From positions 124,001-188,000 of the forward strand of contig CAMWFQ010000003.1 of the NCBI GenBank assembly GCA_947173495.1: a DNA stretch of 64,000 nucleotides. Reading direction: 5' to 3'. The translations under genes were made by a program, and so were the position numbers. Shown in pieces: positions 1 through 7,205 of the stretch. Within the stretch, counting starts at the first letter, position 1, and every line of letters starts with the position of its first letter. This stretch comes from an uncultured Lachnospiraceae bacterium (GTDB lineage Bacteria > Bacillota > Clostridia > Lachnospirales > Lachnospiraceae). The notes beneath the pieces were generated by a model, which was not told the DNA's origin, did not search any database, and worked only from the letters and a program-made list of their open reading frames with translations.

Positions 1-128
1 TTTCCTTCTTTCTTCTCTACCGTTACTCCCGGCCAGTTTCCGACAAATTGGTTGGATCCTGTCAAAGCATTAAATAATGTCGTCTTCCCACAGTTCGGGT
101 TGCCTGCAAGGGCAATTCTCACATTCAT
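1..128 (-). CDS. feoB: Ferrous iron transporter FeoB, N-terminal fragment
   Basis: Only the first 42 or so residues are inside the window; the gene runs off the left edge. FeoB joins a cytoplasmic GTPase domain to a membrane Fe(II) permease. The visible part has a P-loop (GNPNCGKTT, residues 9-17) followed by the FeoB-typical switch stretch [13 protein letters not shown]. The ATG at 128 follows GGAGGAAATT. It is the last visible gene of a leftward feoA-feoA-feoB unit, which fits the usual Feo system. Family identity is secure from the G-domain start; intactness cannot be judged. Confidence 0.93.
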   Translation of the reverse strand, partial: MNVRIALAGNPNCGKTTLFNALTGSNQFVGNWPGVTVEKKEG

Positions 129-143
129 AATTTCCTCCATTCC

Positions 144-228
144 GAAGCGTCAAGCTGAGAAACCGTGAACCTAATCTTGAATTCGGTTCTGCGATTAAGA
201 AAATTTGTGACGCTCCTCCACAAATTTT
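144..228 (-). repeat. Family B intergenic hairpin repeat, copy between feoA and feoB
   Basis: In the gene-sense (minus) direction an AAAATTTGTG / CACAAATTTT inverted repeat (200-228) encloses GGAGGAGCGT. The internal GGAGCGTC (complement of 209-216) can alternatively pair with GACGCTTC (complement of 144-151), which sits just ahead of the feoB ribosome site. Related copies lie at 584-625 and 26635-26722. Function unknown; it could be a mobile hairpin or an operon processing or translation element. Confidence 0.55.
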
Positions 229-287
229 CCCGATTAAAAAAATTCTGAAACTTCTTAACGGGTGTAATCTGACCGCTTAGAAGTCTT

Positions 288-515
288 TTACACGCTTTCT
301 ACTTCAATCATTTCCGCATCCGCTTTCCTGATGGAAAGTTCATACCCGCGGACGGTCACTTCAATCGGGTCTCCCAAAGGCGCCACCTTGCGAATCTGCA
401 CATCCACCCCCCTTGTCAGCCCCATGTCCATGATCCGACGCCTGACGGCTCCCTCACCGTGGAGTTTTACCACCCGGATGGTGTCGCCTACTTTTGATTC
501 CTTCAGTGTTTTCAT
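288..515 (-). CDS. feoA: FeoA-domain protein (second of two)
   Basis: A 75-residue SH3-like FeoA domain protein, the small cytoplasmic partner that in known Feo systems binds or modulates the FeoB GTPase. The diagnostic stretch RRRIMDMGLTRGVDVQIRK near residues 24-42, followed by a GDPIEVTVRGYELSIRK-like segment, matches FeoA well. An upstream in-frame ATG at 533 exists, but the strong GGAGGAAAGAA just before 515 decides this start. It lies between another feoA-like gene and feoB, all leftward. Having two separate FeoA proteins before FeoB is common in Clostridia; whether they form a heteromer is not shown by the sequence. Confidence 0.93.
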   Translation of the reverse strand: MKTLKESKVGDTIRVVKLHGEGAVRRRIMDMGLTRGVDVQIRKVAPLGDPIEVTVRGYELSIRKADAEMIEVESV

Positions 516-583
516 TTCTTTCCTCCTCCTCATTTCATAATCATCTTCATTCCGCCGCCTTTACGCGGCGGTGTGCCATCGAA

Positions 584-625
584 CAAATTTGTAACGCTCC
601 GGCACAAATACAGGTGTGAAAAATC
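584..625 (-). repeat. Family B intergenic hairpin repeat, copy between the two feoA genes
   Basis: On the minus strand this reads GATTTTTCACACC, then ATTTGTGCCGGAGCGTTACAAAT. It matches the yerC-leader copy (26635-26676) at nearly every position over about 42 bases, and the feoA-feoB copy in the central hairpin. A separate GC-rich hairpin CCGCCGC-tttac-GCGGCGG lies at about 552-571 in the same spacer. Confidence 0.55.
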
Positions 626-678
626 AGTACTGCTGACTTTGCGTAACAGTCTTTGCCGCTGAGCTTCAAAAATACTTC

Positions 679-891
679 TCACACCATGATCTTCTGCGCC
701 ATTTCTTTGCTGACCGCGATACGGGAGTCTTTTACATTTACGATGACATTGCCCCCGATGGCATTTATCACCGTGACCGCCCCTCCTACAACAAAACCCA
801 GGTTCTCCAAATGTGTCTTTACTTCCTGCTTTCCCCCGATTTTCCTGATAATATTTTGCTCTCCTACTTCTGCCAGTGTAAGCGGCATCAT
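679..891 (-). CDS. feoA: FeoA-domain protein (first of two)
   Basis: A 70-residue FeoA-domain protein and first gene of the leftward feo operon. It has the family pattern of a conserved LxEVGE start, then HLENLGFVVGGAVTVI and a C-terminal strand ending in RIAVSKEMAQKIMV. It differs clearly from the neighbouring FeoA (288-515), so the two are old paralogues and not a recent copy. GGGAGG lies 6 bases upstream of the first of two adjacent ATG codons (891 and 888); either could start translation. A sigma-A promoter and a palindrome lie upstream at 986-1045, which suggests metal-dependent control. Confidence 0.9.
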   Translation of the reverse strand: MMPLTLAEVGEQNIIRKIGGKQEVKTHLENLGFVVGGAVTVINAIGGNVIVNVKDSRIAVSKEMAQKIMV

Positions 892-927
892 GTGTTCCTC
901 CCTTTCTTTTCAATATGTATTAGTTTT

Positions 928-940
928 CACTGACTCAGTG
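928..940. promoter_or_regulatory. Second palindrome in the feo leader
   Basis: CACTGA-C-TCAGTG is a perfect 6+6 inverted repeat in the untranslated leader between the feo promoter and the first feoA. It could be a second regulator site or an RNA hairpin. It is about 46 bases from the stronger palindrome at 986-1001. Confidence 0.35.
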
Positions 941-985
941 TGTTAAACAATAAAGTCATTATCACGCAAGGCTTTTGTTGCGGCG

Positions 986-1001
986 AACACTAATTAGTGT
1001 T
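986..1001. promoter_or_regulatory. Candidate metal-regulator operator of the feo operon
   Basis: AACACTAATTAGTGTT is a perfect 16-base palindrome placed just downstream of the feo -10 box, near the expected transcription start. Such a position fits repression. The AT-rich two-fold symmetry resembles sites of DtxR/MntR/IdeR-type iron regulators, but the regulator is not in this window, so the assignment is an inference. Confidence 0.5.
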
Positions 1002-1016
1002 TACTAACTATAAATT

Positions 1017-1045
1017 ATAATATGATCTCATGTGGCTTTTGTCAA
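1017..1045 (-). promoter_or_regulatory. Sigma-A promoter of the feo operon
   Basis: On the minus strand a perfect TTGACA (complement of 1040-1045) is followed by a 17-base spacer and TATTAT (complement of 1017-1022). The start site would fall near 1010, immediately before the 986-1001 palindrome. Between here and 1293 I see no gene, only an 11-base direct repeat (GGTGGCAAACC, about 1241-1263). Confidence 0.75.
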
Positions 1046-1293
1046 TGTTATTTTTAAACTAACCAAAGTTTCGTCATACTAACCAATATGTTAAATTTTT
1101 CTCCCATGTTCTTTTGTACAAAATATCCTTTCCTGTAAGCCGCATATTCCTTCAAACTGATCATTCCTAATCAGGAATTCTTTTCCTGTGTCCAATGACG
1201 CAATATTTTTGAATATTTGGGGCAAATCAGAATTGCGGTGGCAAACCGGTGGCAAACCACCTGTTTTTACACCCTATAAAACCTTGAAAACCC

Positions 1294-2682
1294 TTATTTT
1301 ATGCGGCTCAACAAACACACCGTCTCCACATTCGCCGTCCACGGAAACTGATCCACCGCCGTTGCACGCTCCACCACATATCCATTCTCAATAAACACTG
1401 CCAGATCCCTCACTAGGCTGGTGGGTTTGCAGGAAATATACACCATCTTTTCGATTCCATACCCGAGAATCTTTTTGAGCGCTTTGGGATGTACGCCATC
1501 TCGCGGCGGGTCCAGTATGATCAGATCCGGGCTCTCTTCAATCTCATCCAAAACCTTCAGAACATCTCCTGCAATGAACGTACAGTTATTCAGATGATTC
1601 AGCTCTGCATTTTCTCTTGCTGCCTGCACTGCCTCCTCCACAATCTCCACCCCGATCACCTTCTTTGCGCAGGGCGCCATAAGCTGTGCAATTGTGCCTG
1701 TTCCGCTGTAGAGGTCATACACCACCTTATCAGCCCTTCCTTTTTCGCCTGAAAGATCGCCGATATATTCCCTGACCGTCTGATAGAGAACCTCTGCTCC
1801 GGCAGTATTGGTCTGAAAGAAAGAAAACGCAGATACCTTAAATGTGAGTCCCAGAAGTTTTTCAAAAAAGAAATCCTTTCCATACAAAATGTCCGTGCGG
1901 TCATTTTTAATAACATCCGCTACTGAATCATTTATGATATGCAAAACGCCAGTTATTTTTCCTTTCAGTTTCAGAGAAAGAAGCTGCTCCTTCCACCCTT
2001 CAACTCTGTTCTCACCCTCGTCCTGCTGAGATGTGGTCACCAGCGCAGCCAGAATCTCCCCTGTGCCCGATGCCTTTCTGATCAGAAGATGACGCAGATA
2101 GCCCGTATGCCGCAGTCTGTGATAAAAGCTGCAGCCCTCAAAATAATCTCTGGTCGCGGCCAGAATCTTCCTATAATCCTCGTCCACGATCCGGCAGTCA
2201 GAGACTGTGACAATATCGTAAAAACTCCCTCTCTTATGCATGCCAAGGCACAGAGGGCCATCCTTGACCTCATCCCCAAAGGAAAATTCCATTTTATTGC
2301 GGTATTCCTCCGTTACAGGACTTTTTCTGATTCCTTCAAATAACCACTCCTGCGTCTGGCCGGATAATACTCCCTCCAAAAGCCTTCCGACCTGATCTTC
2401 CTTGATCTTCAACTGTTCTTCATACGGCAGTGACAGGTACAGGCAGCCTCCACACTGTCCGAAATGACTGCAAGGATTTCCCTTCTCCAGAACCGAGTTT
2501 TCTTCTGTCTGTTTCAGCCGTCCTTCTGCCCTTCCATTTCTCTTTTTTTGAACGATAAATGTGATCTTCTGCCCCGGAAGCACATTTTTCACCACACACT
2601 GTCCTTCCTCTGTCCGAACGATTCCTTTATTGGGGAAATCCACTCTCTCCACAATTCCTGTCAGTTCCTGTCCTTTTTTCAT
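1294..2682 (-). CDS. rlmCD: 23S rRNA (uracil-5)-methyltransferase, RlmD/RlmCD type
   Basis: A 462-residue SAM-dependent RNA methyltransferase of the RumA/TrmA family, which makes 5-methyluridine in 23S rRNA. An N-terminal TRAM domain (about residues 1-60) is followed by a 4Fe-4S cysteine set (CSHFGQCGGC plus a later SDC), the SAM-binding DLYSGTGTIAQLMA, the DPPRDG motif and the catalytic cysteine in YISCKPTSL. The start at 2682 is set by AGGAGTGAACAG. The frame stays open upstream to 3000, but that part is made only of intergenic repeats, so the long version is rejected. RlmCD versus RlmD specificity is not decidable here. Confidence 0.92.
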   Translation of the reverse strand: MKKGQELTGIVERVDFPNKGIVRTEEGQCVVKNVLPGQKITFIVQKKRNGRAEGRLKQTEENSVLEKGNPCSHFGQCGGCLYLSLPYEEQLKIKEDQVGRLLEGVLSGQTQEWLFEGIRKSPVTEEYRNKMEFSFGDEVKDGPLCLGMHKRGSFYDIVTVSDCRIVDEDYRKILAATRDYFEGCSFYHRLRHTGYLRHLLIRKASGTGEILAALVTTSQQDEGENRVEGWKEQLLSLKLKGKITGVLHIINDSVADVIKNDRTDILYGKDFFFEKLLGLTFKVSAFSFFQTNTAGAEVLYQTVREYIGDLSGEKGRADKVVYDLYSGTGTIAQLMAPCAKKVIGVEIVEEAVQAARENAELNHLNNCTFIAGDVLKVLDEIEESPDLIILDPPRDGVHPKALKKILGYGIEKMVYISCKPTSLVRDLAVFIENGYVVERATAVDQFPWTANVETVCLLSRIK

Positions 2683-2778
2683 CTGTTCACTCCTGATTCC
2701 TGCATAATTACCTGCGAGACAGCTTATTAGTCGAATGGGGAGCGATTTTTCCTTATATTTTCTGCCCCTATTTTCTCT

Positions 2779-2963
2779 GTGCGCCCCTGTACAATCGAGC
2801 AGGGAAGGTTTTCTCCCTTCTCGCACGCGGCCCACACGACGCTTTAGCGGCAAACTTCCTCTGCATGGGCCTGCACAATCGAGTAGGGAAGAGCTATCTT
2901 CCCCTACTCGCGCGCGGGGCGCACGTTGCGTAAGCAACAATTTCATCTGTGCGCCCCTGCGCA
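2779..2963 (+). repeat. Family A intergenic hairpin repeat, tandem copy
   Basis: Two tandem, partly diverged units of a GC-rich repeat. Each contains a GAGCAGGGAAG...CTTCCCYRCTCG hairpin, a GCTTTAGCGGC or GTTGC-gtaa-GCAAC small hairpin, an ACTTCCTCT-like single-stranded segment and outer arms such as GGGCGCAC/GTGCGCCC that can pair with each other. Related copies are at 10217-10358, 22408-22520 and, in part, 31468-31525 and 42879-42915. Confidence 0.7.
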
Positions 2964-2970
2964 TAAATAT

Positions 2971-2998
2971 GGGATGTACATTTCTTTTTGTACATCCC
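2971..2998 (-). terminator. Hairpin downstream of the acidic membrane protein gene
   Basis: GGGATGTACA / TGTACATCCC is a perfect 10-bp stem with an 8-base loop, 42 bases after the stop of the leftward 3041-3364 gene. There is no good T-run on either strand, so termination is only probable. Confidence 0.45.
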
Positions 2999-3040
2999 AC
3001 AATACATCATTTTTAAGTTCTCACATTCTTAATTACCTGC

Positions 3041-3364
3041 TTATTCTGACTTGGCCTCTCCCGCAGGCTCATTGGATTTCTGAGGCTTCTCCTCCACGTC
3101 GTCTTCTTCGTCCTCAAAAAAATCGTCCTCAAAGTCATCGTCGAAATCATCATCAAAGTCTTCCAGATAATCCGGTGTAAGATAACGATAGACTGCATAG
3201 GCAATTGCGGCTACTGCTGCAACTGCACCAATGATCGCCAGTACCCATACGATTGTATTAACCTTCTTCTCTTCTTCCTTATGATTCCAGTAATCCTTCA
3301 ATTCCTTGATATCATGCGTCCTGACGAAATCCATCAGTTCCTCTACTTTGTTCCATGTATTCAT
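3041..3364 (-). CDS. Small single-pass membrane protein with acidic tail, function unknown
   Basis: I do not recognise a named family. The 107-residue product has a charged amphipathic N-terminal part (residues 1-35), one clear hydrophobic helix (about residues 36-63, rich in Ala, Ile and Val) and then a strikingly acidic tail with repeated Asp/Glu-Phe-Asp runs (about residues 66-92), ending in a Lys/Pro/Glu stretch. The start at 3364 follows GGGAGGCATAAACA. It lies between rlmCD and pcrA, all leftward, separated by over 100 bases from each. The acidic tail is probably disordered; a role in ion binding or protein contact is only a guess. Confidence 0.75.
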   Translation of the reverse strand: MNTWNKVEELMDFVRTHDIKELKDYWNHKEEEKKVNTIVWVLAIIGAVAAVAAIAYAVYRYLTPDYLEDFDDDFDDDFEDDFFEDEEDDVEEKPQKSNEPAGEAKSE

Positions 3365-3506
3365 TGTTTATGCCTCCCTTTCCTGCAATACCTGCTCTGA
3401 TTTTCATTTAAAAATGACTTTTTGAATTATTATTTCCTTTATGATTAATAATATAACATTTAACGTAAAAATTTACTACTCAAATTTGAAAAAGTTTACA
3501 AAATTT

Positions 3507-5855
3507 TTAAACTTTTACCAGCCGGGCAAATGCTGCATACATAATTTTTTGTCCGCACTCGTCAAAATCCACTGTTACTTTGTAATCCCTTGGACCCGGT
3601 TCCAAGCCGGTAACAGTTCCCTCACCATATTTCACATGCCTTACCCTCTCGCCAACGTCATAATCCGGCTTTCCGCCGCTGATTCCTCCTATCCCCTTAC
3701 TGATTCCGGCGGCGCTCAGGGCAGCCGCCTTATCGCCTGCAATAAACGGCTTATTTTCTTCCGCAGTTCTTCTGGGCCGCAGTACGGCAACCGGCCTGCT
3801 TCTCACATTTCTTTCTGACGCACCATATTGAGAATTTTCCGATTGAAACGTATCTGTACCAAAATCCGTTCTGCTGCTCCCTGTCCCTGCATTGGGTATG
3901 TCTTTCTCTTCCGCTCTCCTGCTTCCGGGCCTGCGGTCCATAAGCTCCTCGGGAATTTCCATTACAAAACGGCTGACTGCATTCATCTGAGTCTCTCCCC
4001 GGATCATCCGCATCCTTGCATAGCAGAGGGTGAGGTCCTCCTTTGCTCTGGTGATACCTACATAGGCCAGCCGACGCTCCTCCTCGATCTCTTCCGGGTC
4101 ATCCGAAGCAATCGTCATATAACTGGGAAACACGCCATCCTCCATTCCGGCCATATATACATGCGGAAATTCCAGCCCCTTTGCGCTGTGCAGCGTCATA
4201 AGCAATACCCTGTTGCCGTCATTTTCCACATTATCAATGTCTGCTACCAGAGCCACCTCTTCCAGGAACTCCCTTAAAGTCGGCTTATTATGTACCTCCT
4301 CAAAAGCAGCGATCTTACTGATCAGCTCGTCAATATTTTCAATACGCCCTTCTGCGTCCTCATCATTGGATGCCTCCAGTTCCCGCACATAGCCGGTAGT
4401 CTCTATCACATCCCTGATCAGATCTGACAGGCTGTAAAATTCAAGTTTCCCCCTGAATGCTCTGATCATATTTGTAAAAGTCCTCAGCTTTGCAACGCTC
4501 TTTTTGAGTCCTTCAATCTCGTCCGCCTGGCAGAGCGCATCATAGAAGCTGATATCCCGCATATCCGCATAATCCTGTATCCTGACCACAGAAGATGTAC
4601 CGATTCCTCTTCTGGGCACATTGATAATACGCTTCACCGCCAGGTCATCCTGTCCGTTATCGATGGTTTTCAGATAGGCAAGCAGATCCTTGATCTCTCT
4701 TCTGGCATAAAAATTCGTGCCGCCTACCACATCGTAGGGAATGCCTTCCACAATAAACCGCTCTTCCAGAAGTCTGGCCTGGGCATTGGTGCGGAAAAGA
4801 ACCGCACAGTCCCGGTAATCAGCCCGATTCTGCCTCTTTTTTCTTACAATATCATCCGCAATGAACTCCGCTTCCTCAAAAGCATTCAAAAACTGCATAA
4901 AGTGAATTCTGCTGCCTGCGCCCTTATCCGTCCAGAGAGACTTTGGCTTTCTTTTGACATTATTGCGGATCACAGCATTTGCCGCATCCAGCACATTCTG
5001 AGTCGAACGATAATTCTGCTCCAGCCGAATCACCTCCGCTTCAGGGTAAACTTCTTCAAACTCCAGAATATTTCTGATATTCGCTCCACGGAATTTGTAG
5101 ATAGACTGATCATCATCCCCCACTACACAGAGATTATGATGGGTATCAGCAAGAAGTCTGACCAGCTCAAACTGAGCCGTGTTGGTATCCTGATATTCAT
5201 CCACCATAATATATCGGAAGCGTTTCTGATACCCCCCAAGCACTTCCTGATCTGCTTTAAAAAGCTCCACTGTTTTCATAATCAGATCGTCAAAATCCAT
5301 TGCATTGTTTTTTTTGAGCACTGCCTGATATTCCCTGTAGGCAGCGGCAATTTTCTGCATCCGGAAATCGCCAAAGGCATTCCTCTCAAATTCCTCCGGA
5401 GTGATCAGTTCATCTTTGGCTGAGGATATGACCGAAAGGATACTCCTTTCCTTCATCTGCTTTGTATCGATCATCAGATGCTTACAGATTTCTTTCATCA
5501 CAGATTTCTGATCATCTGTATCGTACACCGTAAAATTATTTTCATATCCCAGCCGGTCCGCATAACGATGCAGTATTCTCAGACAGGTAGAGTGAAAAGT
5601 AGTAACCCAGATACTCTCTGATCCGATTCCTACCAGATTTTCCACTCTCTCTTTCATCTCTCCGGCCGCCTTGTTTGTAAAGGTAATCGCCATAATATTC
5701 CACGGATTCACCCCCAGCTCATCCACCAGATAAGCAATCCTGTGCGTGAGTACGCGGGTCTTGCCGGACCCTGCTCCCGCCAGCAAAAGCACAGGTCCTT
5801 CCGTAGTGAACACTCCCTTTTTCTGCTGTTTATTCAGTGTGTCATAAATGCTCAT
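3507..5855 (-). CDS. pcrA: ATP-dependent DNA helicase PcrA/UvrD
   Basis: A 782-residue superfamily 1A helicase of the UvrD/PcrA type, which unwinds DNA 3'-5' in nucleotide excision repair and at stalled forks. The Walker A motif GAGSGKT is at residues 27-33, and further helicase motifs include TFTNKAAGEMKERV, the Walker B-like MVDEYQDTN, GDDDQSIYKFRGA, LEQNYRST and, late, TLHSAKGLEF and YVGITRAKEDL. The C-terminal end (VGERVRHVKYGEGTVTGLE) is the usual PcrA tail domain. Length is slightly above average, owing to a Ser/Gly-rich linker at about 655-720. The ATG at 5855 is preceded by GGGAG. The SPFH gene ends 22 bases upstream, so co-transcription is likely. Confidence 0.95.
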   Translation of the reverse strand: MSIYDTLNKQQKKGVFTTEGPVLLLAGAGSGKTRVLTHRIAYLVDELGVNPWNIMAITFTNKAAGEMKERVENLVGIGSESIWVTTFHSTCLRILHRYADRLGYENNFTVYDTDDQKSVMKEICKHLMIDTKQMKERSILSVISSAKDELITPEEFERNAFGDFRMQKIAAAYREYQAVLKKNNAMDFDDLIMKTVELFKADQEVLGGYQKRFRYIMVDEYQDTNTAQFELVRLLADTHHNLCVVGDDDQSIYKFRGANIRNILEFEEVYPEAEVIRLEQNYRSTQNVLDAANAVIRNNVKRKPKSLWTDKGAGSRIHFMQFLNAFEEAEFIADDIVRKKRQNRADYRDCAVLFRTNAQARLLEERFIVEGIPYDVVGGTNFYARREIKDLLAYLKTIDNGQDDLAVKRIINVPRRGIGTSSVVRIQDYADMRDISFYDALCQADEIEGLKKSVAKLRTFTNMIRAFRGKLEFYSLSDLIRDVIETTGYVRELEASNDEDAEGRIENIDELISKIAAFEEVHNKPTLREFLEEVALVADIDNVENDGNRVLLMTLHSAKGLEFPHVYMAGMEDGVFPSYMTIASDDPEEIEEERRLAYVGITRAKEDLTLCYARMRMIRGETQMNAVSRFVMEIPEELMDRRPGSRRAEEKDIPNAGTGSSRTDFGTDTFQSENSQYGASERNVRSRPVAVLRPRRTAEENKPFIAGDKAAALSAAGISKGIGGISGGKPDYDVGERVRHVKYGEGTVTGLEPGPRDYKVTVDFDECGQKIMYAAFARLVKV

Positions 5856-5877
5856 TTAGTAACTCCCGCTATTTTTA

Positions 5878-7152
5878 TTATGAAGGTCTTTTAGATCCGC
5901 ATTCAGAGCAGAACTTCCCGTTATTTATTGTGCCGCAGGCACAAGTCCAGGTCTGCGGCCTGGGTGCTCCGCATTCGGAACAGAACTTTCCTCTGTTACC
6001 ATTCTGCCCGCAGCCGGTACATTTCCATCCGGAATTTTCATTTTCAGATACAGCTGCTGCGGTTCCTGTATTCTCTGCCCCTTGACCGGGGGCTGTCTGA
6101 TATTGTCCCTGCCCTGTCTGCGGCTGGACATATGGCGCCTGCTGTCCCATCTGAAAGAGCTGCTGGGCATTCATGCCACCCGTCTGGGCTGCCATATTCA
6201 TCCCTGCAAAAGCCATCATGGGTCCGGCGGACTTATTGGATGCCGCCGCTTTCATCGCCTCCGCCTGAGCTCCCACCAGCGTTGCTGCCGCCATATTGGG
6301 ATTGCGCAGTACCGCGCTTCTTTGCAGCTCTTTGATCATATCCTCATCTTCCTGAGAAGCTTTCACCGTATTGACGCCAAAGGATACAATCTCCAGTCCC
6401 CGAAGCTGCGCCCACTTTTCGGACAAAACCTGATTCAGGGCATCCGCCAGCTCCATAGTATGAGCCGGAATCGCACTGTAGCGGATACCCATAGCCGAAA
6501 TCTTTGCAAACGCCGGCTGAAGCGCTGTCATGAGCTCTGTTCTCAGCTGGCCTTCTATTCTGCTCTTATCATAATCCTCCGTCACATTGCCACATACGTT
6601 AGCATAAAATAACAGGGGATTTGAAATCTTGTAGGAATATTCTCCATTACATCTGATTGAGATATCAATATCCAGACCAATATTCTGATCTACCACACGG
6701 AATGGAACCGGATTGGCTGTCCCATATTTATTTCCCATGATCTCTTTGGTATTAAAATAGTAGATTCTCTGATCCTTTGCGGTATCTCCTGCAAAGGCCA
6801 TCCGTCTGCCTGCCGTCTCAAATGCCTTCAGAATATTCTCTCCCAGCTCTCCGTAGAACAGACTTGGTTCGGTGGAGATATCATATGTAAACTCTCCCGC
6901 TTCTGCGCTGAATTCCATCACTTTTCCCTGATCCACGATCAGCACACACTGCCCTTCATTTACTGCAATCACGGAGCCGTTGGATATGATATTATCCTCT
7001 CCTTTATTGTTTCCGCCGCTCCTTTTTCCGCTGCGCTTTTTCCCCTTTGCCACCAGAATATTGTTTGCAAGGGAATCACAATAAAAATACTCTCTCCACT
7101 GATCGGCCATAACGCCTCCGGCAGCACTGGTAATTGCTTTGATCAAGCCCAT
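5878..7152 (-). CDS. SPFH-domain protein with two C-terminal zinc ribbons (YdjI-like)
   Basis: A 424-residue protein of the virion-core-like SPFH group (B. subtilis YdjI is a known relative). It has an N-terminal SPFH/band-7 region (about residues 20-270), an Ala/Met/Gln-rich linker (about 290-365) and two short zinc ribbons at the C-terminus, each ending in GKFCSECG (four cysteines each). No signal peptide or strong membrane helix is seen. Family members scaffold membrane-associated complexes, but the exact role is unknown. GGAGGACAGGAAATT precedes the ATG at 7152. It sits upstream of pcrA and 53 bases after the GH31 gene. Confidence 0.82.
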   Translation of the reverse strand: MGLIKAITSAAGGVMADQWREYFYCDSLANNILVAKGKKRSGKRSGGNNKGEDNIISNGSVIAVNEGQCVLIVDQGKVMEFSAEAGEFTYDISTEPSLFYGELGENILKAFETAGRRMAFAGDTAKDQRIYYFNTKEIMGNKYGTANPVPFRVVDQNIGLDIDISIRCNGEYSYKISNPLLFYANVCGNVTEDYDKSRIEGQLRTELMTALQPAFAKISAMGIRYSAIPAHTMELADALNQVLSEKWAQLRGLEIVSFGVNTVKASQEDEDMIKELQRSAVLRNPNMAAATLVGAQAEAMKAAASNKSAGPMMAFAGMNMAAQTGGMNAQQLFQMGQQAPYVQPQTGQGQYQTAPGQGAENTGTAAAVSENENSGWKCTGCGQNGNRGKFCSECGAPRPQTWTCACGTINNGKFCSECGSKRPS

Positions 7153-7205
7153 AATTTCCTGTCCTCCATTTCCATTTTACAACTCATTCCTGTCGCTGTT
7201 ACTGA

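Noticed and set aside
2779-2963. CRISPR array
   Set aside because: The repeats are long, GC-rich, diverged and self-pairing with no equal spacers, and no cas genes are present.
2683-3000. 106-residue N-terminal extension of the RlmCD frame
   Set aside because: It is translated from family A repeats and lacks a ribosome site, while AGGAGTGAACAG precedes the ATG at 2682.
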